Assembly: GCA_023150555.1 (NCBI GenBank)
Contig: JAKLKQ010000012.1
Span: 1-64,000, forward strand
Length of the DNA: 64,000 nt
DNA from: Planctomycetota bacterium
GTDB taxonomy: Bacteria; Planctomycetota; SZUA-567; H5-PLA8
Direction: 5' to 3'
Below the pieces are notes generated by a model. It was not told where the DNA came from. It saw only the letters and a program-made list of their open reading frames with translations, and ran no database searches. The position numbers and the translations under genes were made by a program. Positions 42,981-53,000 of the stretch are shown here, piece by piece (the first letter of the stretch is position 1; every line of letters begins with the position of its first letter).

Positions 42981-44201
42981 ATGTCGATTCGTTTCGCAGC
43001 CGCGCTGGCCCTGCTGTTGAGCTTCGCCGTCGTCCAGGCCGCCGAGCCGGCGGCCGACTGGCCCGCCTACCGCGGCCCCAACGAGAACTGGACCAGTGCC
43101 GAGAAGGGCTGGAACCCGGTCTTCCCCGCCGAAGGCCCCAAGAAGGCCTGGAGCGCCGAGATCGGCGAAGGCTACAGCTGCGTCTCCGTCGCCGGCGGCC
43201 GTGCGTACGCGATGGGCCACGCGGGCGGCAAGGACACCGTCTGGTGCTTCGACGCTAAGACCGGCGCGAAGGTCTGGGGGCACGAGTACGCCTGCGGCTC
43301 TCCTAAACAGTACCCCGGCCCGCGCGGCACGCCGACCGTCGACGGCAACGTTGTCTACTCCGTTAGCCGCGAAGGCCACGTCTTCTGCCTCAACGCGGGC
43401 GACGGCAAGCCCGTCTGGTCGAAGAACATGGCCAAGGACTTCGGCGCGAAATTCGGCGGATGGGGCTTGGCGACCTCGCCCTACGTCGCCGGCGACCGGG
43501 TCTTCCTGGCCGGCGGCGGCGCGGCGGCCGTCGTCTGCCTCGACAAGAAGACCGGCAACAAGGTCTGGGTCGCCGGCCCGGCGCCCGCCGGATACGGCAC
43601 CCCGGCCGCCTACAGCGTAGGCAACGCGAAGGGCCTGGCCTGCTGGACCGGCGAGGAACTGTGGGGCCTGAACCCGGCCAACGGGCAGGTCGCGTGGAAG
43701 TTCGCCTGGAAGACGCAGTACAACGTCAACGCGTCCGACCCCGTCTTCTTCGGCGACAAGGTCTTCGTCTCCAGCGACTACAACTACGGCTGCGGCAGCT
43801 ACACGCTCGCCGGCGCAGCGCCGAAGCAGAACTGGACGAACAAGGACCTGGCCAGCCACTTCTCGCCCTGCGTGATGGTCGACGGGCACGTCTACGGCAC
43901 CGACGGCAACATCAACGGCAACGTCGCGCTGAAGTGCCTGGACGCCGCCACCGGCGCCGTGAAGTGGACCGCGCCCGGCGGCCCCTACGGCTCGTGCATC
44001 GCCGTCGACGGCAAGCTGATTATCCTCACCAAGGACGGGCAGCTGGTCACCGCCGAGGCCAAGCCCGACGCATACAAGGAACTGTCGCGCGCGCGCGTCC
44101 TGGGCGGCGCGTGCTGGACGGCGCCGTCGTTCGCCGGCGGGCACGTCTTCGCGCGCAACACGCAGGGCACGCTGGTCTGCCTCGACATGACCGGCAAATA
44201 G
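42981..44201 (+). CDS. Secreted PQQ-binding-like beta-propeller protein
   Basis: A 406-residue exported protein with signal peptide (FAAALALLLSFAVVQAAEP) followed by the Planctomycetota-type opening WPAYRGPNENWTS. One propeller of PQQ-like blades follows (VWCFDAKTGAKVWGHEYACG, VFCLNAGDGKPVWSKNMAKD, LWGLNPANGQVAWKFAWKTQ, ALKCLDAATGAVKWTAPGG). It is half the size of the paralogue at 5.6 kb. AAGGAGA precedes the start and a strong terminator follows, so it is a single-gene unit. Role unknown. Confidence 0.88.
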   Translation: MSIRFAAALALLLSFAVVQAAEPAADWPAYRGPNENWTSAEKGWNPVFPAEGPKKAWSAEIGEGYSCVSVAGGRAYAMGHAGGKDTVWCFDAKTGAKVWGHEYACGSPKQYPGPRGTPTVDGNVVYSVSREGHVFCLNAGDGKPVWSKNMAKDFGAKFGGWGLATSPYVAGDRVFLAGGGAAAVVCLDKKTGNKVWVAGPAPAGYGTPAAYSVGNAKGLACWTGEELWGLNPANGQVAWKFAWKTQYNVNASDPVFFGDKVFVSSDYNYGCGSYTLAGAAPKQNWTNKDLASHFSPCVMVDGHVYGTDGNINGNVALKCLDAATGAVKWTAPGGPYGSCIAVDGKLIILTKDGQLVTAEAKPDAYKELSRARVLGGACWTAPSFAGGHVFARNTQGTLVCLDMTGK

Positions 44202-44239
44202 CCGCAGCACAAAAGTCCAGAAAACTCGACCGCTGGCTT

Positions 44240-44276
44240 GGGGGCGCCTCCTCTATAATGGAGGCGCCCCCTTTCT
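44240..44276 (+). terminator. Rho-independent terminator after the PQQ-like gene
   Basis: Perfect 12-bp stem GGGGGCGCCTCC/GGAGGCGCCCCC (44240-44251 with 44260-44271) around TCTATAAT, followed by TTTCTT. It begins 38 bp after the stop and 57 bp before the next start. Confidence 0.85.
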
Positions 44277-44296
44277 TCTGCGGGAACCCTAGATCC

Positions 44297-46246
44297 ATGC
44301 TCCGCCTGACCGCCAAGCCAACGCTCACGCCGGTGGAACTCGACCCCGGGGAGTCCGTCGCCTTCACGCTCGACAACGGCCGCGCCGTGACCCTTGAGTT
44401 GCTCGATACGCACGCCGAGGTCCTGCTGACGAGCCTGAAGGACACGATGGTCGAGGACCGCAAGGGCGGCACGGTGCTGCGCTTTACCTGCACACTGCGC
44501 GTGGACGGCCAGCCGCTGGAACTCGAACGCTTCCTCTGCGTGCAGCAGAGTTTCTACGAGCCCGCCGTCGTCAACGGCCTGCGCATCTGGTTCGACGCCG
44601 TGGACAAGATCTTCCACCACATCATCGAGTCCCACGGGCCGTGCCGTCCGCGCAAGGCCGCGCGCTTCGCGCTGCAGGACGCCGCGCGCCCGCCCTGCCC
44701 CGAGCCCCTGGCCATGTGGTGCCCGCGCGAGACGCCGTACATCGACATCCGCGAATGCTACAACGGCGACGACTGCTGGCTGGGGCCCTACCTGGGCGCC
44801 AGCGCGCACGGCGGCCTGGACATCAACCATCCGCGCGGCACGACGGTGAAGGTGCCGTTCTCCGTCGACGAGCAGTGGCTGTACAACTCGGTGAAGGGCG
44901 GCCACGTCAACAACCGCTGGCGCGGCATCCGCCAATGGCCCGACGGTTCCACCTGGGTCGTGCACGTCTGCCACCTCATCGAGATGCTCGTGCCCGAACA
45001 CACCCCGCAGAAGGCCGGCACCGTCTTCGCCACCACCGCCGGCACCTGGGTCGGCACCCACGACCACACGCACTTCTACTTCGCCGTCGACGAACGCAGC
45101 CGCCGCTTCCAACTCGATCCGTGGGTCCTCTTCTGGCAGATGTTCGAACAGCACCGCGACGCCGACGGCGCCGTCCGCGCGGCCATCGCGCCGCAAGCAC
45201 CCGCGAAGACCGGCGAAGCCGTGCGCTTCGACGCCGCCGGTTCCCGCCCATCGCCGCGCGGCGGAAAACTCGAGTACCACTGGACTTTCGGCGACGGCGC
45301 CGTCGCGCGCGAGGCTTCTCCCGCGCATGTCTTCACACGCCCGGGCGTCTACCCCGTCACGCTGACCGTCGACGACGGCCTCGAACGCGCCACCTTCACA
45401 CAGCACGTGACGGTGAACGGCGATCCCGCCGCCGCGCCCGCCCTGGCACTCGACGCGCCCGACGCACTCAGCTTCGCCCCGCGCCCGCAACGCCAGAGCG
45501 ACGTCTACGGCGAGGCGCCGAAGGTTTTGCCGCACACGCTGGGCTTCCGCGCCCGCGCCAAGGGCCCCGCGCCGGCCGCGCAGACCCTGCGCCTCACCAA
45601 TGCCGGCGGCGGCGCGCTGGCGGCCGCGGCGGATCCGAAGATCGAATACCTCGGCGGAGGCGGCTGGCTGCGCGTGGAACTTTCCGGCTCCGGCAACGCC
45701 CAGGAAGCGTGCGTCCAGGCCGACGTCTGCGGCCTGGCGCCCGGGACGTATCGCGCGCGCGTCGCGTTCGCCGTGCCGGGCGCACTCAACGGCGAACAGG
45801 CCGTGCTCGTCGAACTCACCGTCCCCACCGAGCCCCCGCTGCGCGGCCAGATCGTCGACAACACGCACCCCGGCTTCGCCTGCGTGCCGAACAGCTGGTT
45901 CGCGCCGCGCTTTTTCGCCTGGTCGCTGCCCGGCTACGGCCCGGGATACCTGGTTCACGCGCCCAACGGCCAGACCGGCGCGCGGGCGCGCTTCTCGCCC
46001 GACCTGGCGGCCGGGCGCTACGAGGTGGCGCTCAGCCACAAGACGCCCTTCCCCAAGGACGCGCGGCTGCCGGTGCGGGTCGTGCACCGCGGCGGCGAGT
46101 CCCGCAGCGTGGTCGAACCGGCGCACAACCGGACGATCGGTACGTTTTTCTTTGAAGAAGATGGCGCGGCGTTCGTTGAGCTCCAAACCGAGAGCGCCGG
46201 CGGGCCGGTCTTCGCGGATGCGGTGGTCTTCCGCAGGGCCGAGTAA
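44297..46246 (+). CDS. M23-type metallopeptidase-like protein with PKD and golvesin-like domains
   Basis: A 649-residue protein. Residues 160-265 match the M23 (LytM) zinc-site order: H171 and D175 (SAHGGLDINHPRGTTVKVP), H226 (VHVCHL, in place of YAHL) and H257-x-H259 (THDHTHFYF). Such enzymes cut glycyl bonds in peptidoglycan cross-links. A PKD domain follows (about 300-375: RFDAAGSRPSP, YHWTFGDGAVAREASPAHVFTRPGVYPVTLTVDDG). The last 130 residues resemble the golvesin C-terminal domain (IVDNTHPGFACVPNSWF to ADAVVFRRAE). No signal peptide is visible from this ATG, which is odd for such domains; the frame is open upstream but runs into the terminator. Confidence 0.75.
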   Translation: MLRLTAKPTLTPVELDPGESVAFTLDNGRAVTLELLDTHAEVLLTSLKDTMVEDRKGGTVLRFTCTLRVDGQPLELERFLCVQQSFYEPAVVNGLRIWFDAVDKIFHHIIESHGPCRPRKAARFALQDAARPPCPEPLAMWCPRETPYIDIRECYNGDDCWLGPYLGASAHGGLDINHPRGTTVKVPFSVDEQWLYNSVKGGHVNNRWRGIRQWPDGSTWVVHVCHLIEMLVPEHTPQKAGTVFATTAGTWVGTHDHTHFYFAVDERSRRFQLDPWVLFWQMFEQHRDADGAVRAAIAPQAPAKTGEAVRFDAAGSRPSPRGGKLEYHWTFGDGAVAREASPAHVFTRPGVYPVTLTVDDGLERATFTQHVTVNGDPAAAPALALDAPDALSFAPRPQRQSDVYGEAPKVLPHTLGFRARAKGPAPAAQTLRLTNAGGGALAAAADPKIEYLGGGGWLRVELSGSGNAQEACVQADVCGLAPGTYRARVAFAVPGALNGEQAVLVELTVPTEPPLRGQIVDNTHPGFACVPNSWFAPRFFAWSLPGYGPGYLVHAPNGQTGARARFSPDLAAGRYEVALSHKTPFPKDARLPVRVVHRGGESRSVVEPAHNRTIGTFFFEEDGAAFVELQTESAGGPVFADAVVFRRAE

Positions 46247-46479
46247 GCGCCGCGTCTCCCATTTCCGAAAGTCAACTCGACACGCTGCATAACTCATTTG
46301 AAAACATTGAGTTACAGAACTGTGGTAGACTTAGGTTTGGAGGCCTGAAATATTCACTTGAGGCGCCAGGCGGAGACCCGTAAAAGGGTGGTGCCTAGAT
46401 AGATTAAGATTCCCTTCGGGGTACGAACCGCTCCGTCGGGTGGAAGGGTTCCAAAAGGGCGAGAGAGAGGAGAAATGCG

Positions 46480-47436
46480 ATGGCGATCGCTAAGAGAAAT
46501 CTGGTGCTGGTGCTGGTGCTGGCCGTTGTGGCTGTTGCTCTGGTGAGCACGGCCCGCGCGGCCGAAGAAGTTCCGTTCGAAGAGGGCAAGGGCCCGCCGC
46601 CGGCCAAGCCGGGCGAAGCCTGGACGCTGGTGAAGAAGGCGGCGACCTACACGACCGAGTCGAAGCAGGTGGAGGTCCAGAAGGCCACCACGTACCTCGA
46701 CGTGGTCCCCGCGAAGTTCGAGACCAAGACCGAGAAGGTCCAGGTCGCGCCGGAAAAGAAGGTCGGCAAGGTCACCCCCGCCACGTGGAAGACCGAGCAG
46801 GTCACGATCGTGGTCAAGCCCGAGCACAAGCGTTACGAGATCGTGCCCGCGCAGTGGGAGACGGCGGACGAGCAGGTCGAAGTCCAGGCCGCCGCCGAGA
46901 CGGTCACCTACTCGCCGGCCAGCTACAAGACGGTCAAGGAGCAGGTCGAGATCCAGGCCGCGCACACCTACACCAAGCGCGTGGACACGAAGGGTTCGGA
47001 CCTGCCGACCTTCATCACCTGTGAAGAAGGCGCCCGCTACACCAGCATCAACAAGGAAGAGCTGGTCAGCGAGGGCAAGGAAGCCAAGGCCGCCATTCCC
47101 GCCCGCTTCCGCACCGTCAAGGTCATGAAGATGGTCAAGCCCGCCGAGGTCAAGGAAGTCGTTGTCCCGGCCGAGACGATCACCGTCGAGCGCCAGGTCC
47201 TGGCGACCCCGGCCGCCGTGGCGTACGAGACGGTTCCCGCGGCGTTCGTCGACGTCGAGAAGCGCGTCGTCGCCGAAGCCGAGAAGACCTCGCAGGTCGA
47301 GGTCCCCGCGAAGTTCGAGTCCATCGCCGAGCGCAAGCTGGCCGAGCCCGCCAAGCTGGTGTGGGTGAAGTCGACCTGCGAGTGCGGCGACGTACTGGAG
47401 CGCTACAAGAGCATCCCGGGCGCGGCTTCCAAGTAA
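46480..47436 (+). CDS. Exported Val-Pro-Ala repeat protein
   Basis: A 318-residue protein with signal peptide (LVLVLVLAVVAVALVSTARAAEE). The body is a degenerate repeat of about 20-25 residues built on 'VPA-x-[FWY]-E/K-T-x-x-E-x-V-x-V': VPAKFETKTEKVQVAPE, TPATWKTEQVTIVVKPE, VPAQWETADEQVEVQAA, SPASYKTVKEQVEIQAA, IPARFRTVKVMKMVKPA, VPAAFVDVEKRVVAEAE, VPAKFESIAERKLAEPA. It ends with a Cys pair (STCECGDVLERYKS). Similar VPA-Y-K-T-V repeats occur in peptidoglycan-linked OmpA-type proteins, so an extended periplasmic or surface fibre is plausible. GAGGAG precedes the ATG. Confidence 0.8.
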   Translation: MAIAKRNLVLVLVLAVVAVALVSTARAAEEVPFEEGKGPPPAKPGEAWTLVKKAATYTTESKQVEVQKATTYLDVVPAKFETKTEKVQVAPEKKVGKVTPATWKTEQVTIVVKPEHKRYEIVPAQWETADEQVEVQAAAETVTYSPASYKTVKEQVEIQAAHTYTKRVDTKGSDLPTFITCEEGARYTSINKEELVSEGKEAKAAIPARFRTVKVMKMVKPAEVKEVVVPAETITVERQVLATPAAVAYETVPAAFVDVEKRVVAEAEKTSQVEVPAKFESIAERKLAEPAKLVWVKSTCECGDVLERYKSIPGAASK

Positions 47437-47464
47437 GCGGAGTCTGAACCGCGTAATGCGCACC

Positions 47465-47504
47465 GGGCCCTTCCTCGCCTCGGCGGGGAAGGGCCCTTCT
47501 TTTT
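47465..47504 (+). terminator. Rho-independent terminator after the repeat-protein gene
   Basis: 10-bp stem GGGCCCTTCC/GGAAGGGCCC (47465-47474 with 47487-47496), 12-nt loop and a T-rich run (TTCTTTTT), 29 bp after the stop. Confidence 0.88.
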
Positions 47505-47563
47505 AACCTTCGCTTTCGCCGCTCCACGTGCCGAGCGGCCGCGATTTTAGAGGAGAGACCGTG

Positions 47564-48427
47564 ATGGCCAACGTTCGTACGGCCCTACTGCGCCGCCTGG
47601 CGCCCGTCCTGCTGCTGACCGCCCTCCTGGCCCTGCCGCTGCACGCCGAGACCGTCGCCGCCACTCCGGCCGCCGACGCCCCGGCCGCCGCACAGGTGGT
47701 CGAATCCTACGGCTCCGCGCCCAAGGGCGCCGCCCTGGAAGGCACCGCGATCGGCCTCGAGAAGATCGAGTCGGTCATTTACGACAAGGAAAAGAACGAG
47801 TTCACGCTCAACGGCAAGTCGGTGCTCGCCAACCCCGTCGACCGCAAGGAGTTCGTGCGCATCCTCGACGCGCTGGAAGAGAGCGACCTGCTGGCCATCT
47901 CGCTGCTGACCGACAAGAGCACCCTCAGCTACGGGAAGCTCAGCAAGAGTTCCACGACGATGAAGAACCTGCTCGACACCGACGTCTTCGTCACCGGCGT
48001 GCTGTGGGGCAAGGAAGAGGACTACAAGGGCAAGAAACTCCCCGGCGACTACCAGCCCCAGAAGGTCAAGGAGCGCAAGACCAACCTCGTCGCCTTCATC
48101 CAGTTCCGCGACTTCCAGTGGGAGAAGAAGGAAGGCGAAGCCTACACCTTCGCCGGCGCGAACATGATCGTCCGCATGTGGCCGCTCAGCGACAAGAAGG
48201 CCCCCGACGGCGGCTTTCTGCCCGACATCCAGAAGGCCAACGACTACAAGCCCGAGCCCGAGGACCAGGCCAACCTCGACCACATCAACACCAACCGCAA
48301 CGAATACTTCCGCATCGAGCCCATCGCCACGACGCTGAAGTACGGCATGGCCGCCGCCATCGCGCGCAGTTTCCGCGATGTCAAGGAGCAGGTCAACCTC
48401 GACGAACTGCGCAAGGCCATGAAGTAA
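47564..48427 (+). CDS. Exported protein of unknown function
   Basis: A 287-residue protein with signal peptide (LLRRLAPVLLLTALLALPLHAETV). The mature part has 'YGSAPKGAALEGTAIGLEKIESVIYDKEKNEFTLNGKSVLANPVDRKEFVRILDAL', a mixed alpha/beta middle and a charged C-terminus ending in a helix (IARSFRDVKEQVNLDELRKAMK). No family recognised. AGAGGAGAG precedes adjacent GTG (47561) and ATG (47564) codons; the ATG is preferred. Flanked by terminators on both sides, it is a single-gene unit. Confidence 0.78.
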   Translation: MANVRTALLRRLAPVLLLTALLALPLHAETVAATPAADAPAAAQVVESYGSAPKGAALEGTAIGLEKIESVIYDKEKNEFTLNGKSVLANPVDRKEFVRILDALEESDLLAISLLTDKSTLSYGKLSKSSTTMKNLLDTDVFVTGVLWGKEEDYKGKKLPGDYQPQKVKERKTNLVAFIQFRDFQWEKKEGEAYTFAGANMIVRMWPLSDKKAPDGGFLPDIQKANDYKPEPEDQANLDHINTNRNEYFRIEPIATTLKYGMAAAIARSFRDVKEQVNLDELRKAMK

Positions 48428-48452
48428 GTTCCTTTTGAGCCACCGGCGTTAG

Positions 48453-48488
48453 GCGCCCTCCGGGAACACCTCGGAGGGCGCTTTTTTT
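48453..48488 (+). terminator. Rho-independent terminator
   Basis: 10-bp stem GCGCCCTCCG/CGGAGGGCGC (48453-48462 with 48472-48481), 9-nt loop and seven T, 25 bp after the preceding stop. Confidence 0.92.
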
Positions 48489-48596
48489 GTGCCCCGCCGC
48501 CCTATCGCATCCCCTTCCCTTCGCCCGGAATTGGGCTCACGGCTACTTCTCGGCGGGACGATACCTCAACCACGTTTCCCTCCGGAGACCGAGCCC

Positions 48597-49769
48597 ATGG
48601 CCCGCTTCGCCCGCATCGTCCGCTTCGCTTTCCTTGCCTGCGCCCTGCCGCTTGCCGGCGGCGCCGCCTGGGCTTCCGACGCGCCAAGCCGCGAACTCGG
48701 CGGCGCGCGCGCCGACGCCTACCGTGAACGGGCCTGCCGCCTGCGCTACCGTCGCATCGAGTCCGGCACGGAGATCACCGGCCACGGCACCGCCTTCGCG
48801 GCCGACCTGGCCGCCTACGGCTTCGAGGGCCGCCGCTACCTGCTCAGCGCCGCCCACAACGTCCTCGACGACGCCGGGCAGCCCTACCGCACGCTGGAGA
48901 TCGAGACCGGCGGCGGCTGGAGCGCCTGCCGCGTGCTGGCCCACGACCGCAGCCTCGACATCTGCCTGCTCGAAGCCCAGCGCGAACTGCCCGAAGCCGC
49001 GCAACTCGCCGACACCGACGCCGCCCAGGGCGACGCCGTGATCCTGGCCGGCGCCAAACGCGGACAGGCCGTGCGCGTCTACGAAGGCGTGCTGGAGAAG
49101 AAGTTCCACCGCGGCAGCGCGCGCTACCGCGTGCGCGTTCCCTTCGACCACGGCGACAGCGGCGGGCCGTTCTTCGACGCCGCCAGCGGGCGGGTCGTCG
49201 GCGTGGCTGTCGCCGGCGTGCCGCTGGGCGCGGATCTGGATCCCGGCATGGGCCTGTACGCGCCGCTGGCCGCCGTGCGCAGCTTCCTCGACGCCCATCG
49301 CCGCGGCGGGAGCCCTCTGCCCGAGCCTTCGCGCCCCGAACCCGCGCCCGGCGCGATCGCCGCCAGCGCCGAAGTGCGCCAGGCGCCGGCCCCCACGGCA
49401 CTCGCCACGCGTGAAGTCCCCGTGACGCTCTCCGCCGCCGTGGTCCTGGCGCAGGAGGTTGCGCCCGCGACGCCCGCCGTACTCGCTGCGCAGTCCAATT
49501 CCGCGCCGCGCATCGAGGTCGCTCAGAGCACCGCCGAGATCCGGCTGCCCGAGATGCCCGCTGCGGCCGCCGGGTCCGCCGATGCCGCGCCCGAAGTCAG
49601 GTCCACCGAGCCCGCGCCCGCCCATCCGAAGCTCTACCGTATCCGCTACGGCGATACGCTCTCCCAGATTGCCGAGAAACTGGGCGTGCGGATGCAGGCG
49701 CTGATGGAAGCCAACAACATCCGCGATCCCAACTGCATCGCCGCAGAGACCATCCTGCGCGTGCCCTAG
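48597..49769 (+). CDS. Secreted trypsin-like serine protease with C-terminal LysM
   Basis: A 390-residue exported protease. After the signal peptide (FAFLACALPLAGGAAWA) the trypsin-fold triad is H87 (LLSAAHNVL), D121 (HDRSLDICLLE) and S188 (DHGDSGGPFF). A long Ala/Pro-rich linker (about 235-340) leads to a LysM domain (about 346-389, YRIRYGDTLSQIAEKLGVRMQALMEANN), which would tether it to peptidoglycan. It probably acts in envelope quality control. ATG 48597 was chosen for the signal peptide; CGGAG lies about 10 nt upstream. A longer reading from 48489 begins in terminator DNA. Confidence 0.88.
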   Translation: MARFARIVRFAFLACALPLAGGAAWASDAPSRELGGARADAYRERACRLRYRRIESGTEITGHGTAFAADLAAYGFEGRRYLLSAAHNVLDDAGQPYRTLEIETGGGWSACRVLAHDRSLDICLLEAQRELPEAAQLADTDAAQGDAVILAGAKRGQAVRVYEGVLEKKFHRGSARYRVRVPFDHGDSGGPFFDAASGRVVGVAVAGVPLGADLDPGMGLYAPLAAVRSFLDAHRRGGSPLPEPSRPEPAPGAIAASAEVRQAPAPTALATREVPVTLSAAVVLAQEVAPATPAVLAAQSNSAPRIEVAQSTAEIRLPEMPAAAAGSADAAPEVRSTEPAPAHPKLYRIRYGDTLSQIAEKLGVRMQALMEANNIRDPNCIAAETILRVP

Positions 49770-50032
49770 CAGCCCCTCGTTTTCCGCGCCCATTCCGCAG
49801 TCCGTATTTCTCTGCCGCATAGTCGCCTAATGCACCAGTTCTGGCATCCGACGTGCGCCTGAAATCGGGCGGAAGTCGAGGTGTCGCAGATTCTGCCCTA
49901 ACGTGCCCGAACATCGGCCGGGCCGGAGGTGCAGCGTGCGGACTGGGTGCCGCAATTCAAGACGGTTCGGCACGCGGCGGGGAAGCACTGGTGCAACAGG
50001 GTGACGTTTTTCGGTCAGGTGGGGCGGGAAAA

Positions 50033-53000
50033 ATGCCTTCTGTGTTGTTTCATAAAGCACTGACTAACCTGCTCACGCGAGCGCCGAACGGCACGCGGGC
50101 GCTCTTGTGCATCCTGGCGCTGGTATTGGGCGCCACGGCCTACGGCGCGACCAAGACCTGGACCGGTGGCGCCGGAAATAACAACTTCAACACCGCCGGC
50201 AACTGGTCCCCTTCGGGCGTGCCTGGCTCGGGAGACGACGTCGTCTTCAACGGCGTCTCGCCGGGCGACGTAACCATCACGAGCAGCTTGACGATCAAAT
50301 CCCTGACCTTTTCGGGCACCACAAACGTACGGCTGATCGTTTCTGCCGGCGTCACACTGACCGTGACCACTAACCTGGTTGTGAAAAACGACTCCAACAT
50401 CTTCGGGATCGGCGGCGCCGGGACCATCAATGTTCTCGGCACGTTCACCACGGAGAACAATACGGAGTTCACCATGCTCGCCGGCAGCACCGTGAACGTG
50501 AATGTTTCGGGCACCGTCGACTTCAAAAACAACACCGTAGTCCGCTTCAATGGCGGCGTCTTCACAGTCGGCACGGCCGCAAATCCCAAGGACCTGATCT
50601 TCGAGAACAATGCACACCTGTACGTGGATGGCGGCACGGTCAACGTGTACGGAAACCTGGGCGGCGTGAACAACGCCATCGCGGACCTCACGTCGGGTGC
50701 GGTCAACGTAGGGTCGTATTCCACAAAGAACGGAAGCGTGATCAACGATCCCAACGGCATCCTGCCGGTGACTTTCGAGGATTTGCGCGCCCGCGCGGCG
50801 GACGGACAGGTGCTGGTCGAATGGCGCGTCGCCGGCGAGGTCGAGAACGCCGGCTTCCACGTCTGGCGCCGCCCCGCCGGCGGTTCGGGCTGGGCGTGGG
50901 AACGCGCGAACGATGCGCTGATCGCCGGGCGCCTGACCAGTCCCGAACCCAAGAGCTACTCGTTCCTCGACCGGCCCGAAGCCGGCCTGTGGGAGTACCG
51001 CATCGAGAGCGTCGCGCTATCGGACGACCGCGAGTTCTTCACCACGAACGAGGCCGTGGCGTGGGCCGGAGATGGGCTGGCCGACGAGACGCTCGAGCCT
51101 GCCGAACTGGCAGTGCCCTTCGGCGAACGCCTGCGCAGTGAAGCCCGCGCCGAGCGCTCCGCTGCGCTGGGCCGCGCCGCTACGCCCGAGGAACTCGCCG
51201 CCCTGCCGCCCGCGCGCAAATCCCCCAGCGCCGACTCCGCGATCCGGCAGGACGATCCCGCCGCCGGCGCCCTGGCGCGCGGCGCGAAGAAGGCCGTGAC
51301 CGGCGACGCGGCCAAGGCCGTCTACTCCGGCCGCGGCGTGCTGCTGGTGCCCGCGGAGGCGTTGCCCGAGGGCTTCGATGCCGCGCACGCGCGGATCTAC
51401 CGCGGCGGTGCCGCCGTGCGCGCGCTGGGAATCGTCGACGGCGGCGTGGCGCTGTACGCGCCCGGCTACGCCGACCGCTACACCGAGAACGACGCCTTCT
51501 TCCTGTATCCGAACCGCGGCAAGACGTCCGCGCAGAAGGCCCAGGGCGCCCGCGGGCTCTTCAAGGACGGCGTCATCGCGCAAGGCGAAGAGACGAACAC
51601 CGTCACCGAGCGCTACGAAGATGTCTACTTCAACTGGAGCAAGCAGCCGCTGACCTACCAGCCCTGGATCAGCAGCAAGTTCCTGACGCAGAGCGGCACG
51701 GAGACGGGCCTGCAGAGCTTCACGCTGACGCTCCCGAACATGGCGGCCGGCGAGGCCTCGCTGCAGGCCACCGTCTACGGCCACAGCGACGACGACGACG
51801 AACTTGGCGACGACCACGCCCTGCAGGTCTTCGTCAACGGCTCGCCCGCCGGCAGCGTCACCTGGGAGGCCAAGGACGGCAAGCTCACCTTCACCTTCCC
51901 GGGCCTCGGCGGGCTGTTCGTCGCCGGTGAGAACACCGTCGAGCTGCGCACGCCGCCGCTGGACGGTATCGCCAGCCAGCTCGCCTTCGTCTACAGCCTC
52001 GCGGCGACCTACCCGATGGCGCTGCAGGGGCCGGGTCCGCTGGTCATCGACGGCTCGGCGGACGGTTCGTCCTCGCGCGTGTACGAAGTGACCGGACTGG
52101 CGACCGGCGAGCTGTGGGTCGTCGACGCGCGCCGGCCGGAGAAGGCCAACTTGGTGCCCTACGAGACCCGCGACGACGGCGGAAGCTATACCGCACGCTT
52201 CAAGGTCCGCGGCGGCAAGTGGGGCGAAGGCGACGGGATCCTGGTCGTGCCGCGCGGCGAGGAACTTGCGCCGCTGGCCGTCTCTGCACGCAGCGTCTCG
52301 CGCCTGCCCAAGGGCATCGGCTACCTGGCCACCGGCCCCGCGCAGTTCGGCGAAGGCCTGCAGCCGCTGCTGGCGCAGCGCGCCGCCGAGGGCCTGGAGC
52401 CGGCCTTCGCCGAGCAGGAGTCGCTCTTCGACGCCTACAACTTCGGGCGCTACGGTCCCGACGGCATCCGCAACGCCGTGCTGGACGCCAAGCCCCGTTT
52501 CCTCCTGCTGGCCGGGCGCACGCACTGGGACTACCTGGGCCGCGAGAACTCCGGCATCGACCCGCTCTGCCCGACCTTCCTCGAGGCGACGGCGCGCTTC
52601 GGCGAGACCGCCTGCGACGCGCGCTTCGGCGACTTGGGCAAGGGCTACGCGGAAGTGGCCGTGGGACGCTTCCCGGTGAACAACACGTCTGAACTCGCGG
52701 TGCTTGTGCAGCGCACGCTCGGCCACGTCGCCGCGGCGGGCTCGAACGGTACGCGCGGCCTGGCGGTCGGCGACACGGCCGACGGATTCAACGTCTTCAG
52801 CAGCCAGGCAGCGCACATCGTCGAAGGGGTGCCCGAGATCGAGTGGACCCGCGCGAACCTGGGCAGCACCGAGTACCCCGACGCGGCGTCCATCACCACG
52901 GCCATGCAGGACGCCGCCAACGGCGACGCGGACGTGATCCTCTTCGTCGGCCACGGCTCCAGCAGCGTGCTCTCGAAGTCGAAGGTGCTGACGGTCGCCA

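Noticed and set aside
43985-46297. A 770-codon minus-strand frame over the M23-PKD gene
   Set aside because: Antisense shadow; the plus strand carries the ordered zinc and PKD motifs.
46247-46479. A riboswitch-like leader before the Val-Pro repeat gene
   Set aside because: The AT-rich stretch at 46285-46340 looks like a promoter zone, but I could not place a conserved riboswitch core or a consistent -35/-10 pair.
46480-47436. CRISPR-like array suggested by the periodic repeats
   Set aside because: The periodicity is in the protein (VPA-aromatic units) with diverged DNA, and there are no identical repeats with unique spacers.
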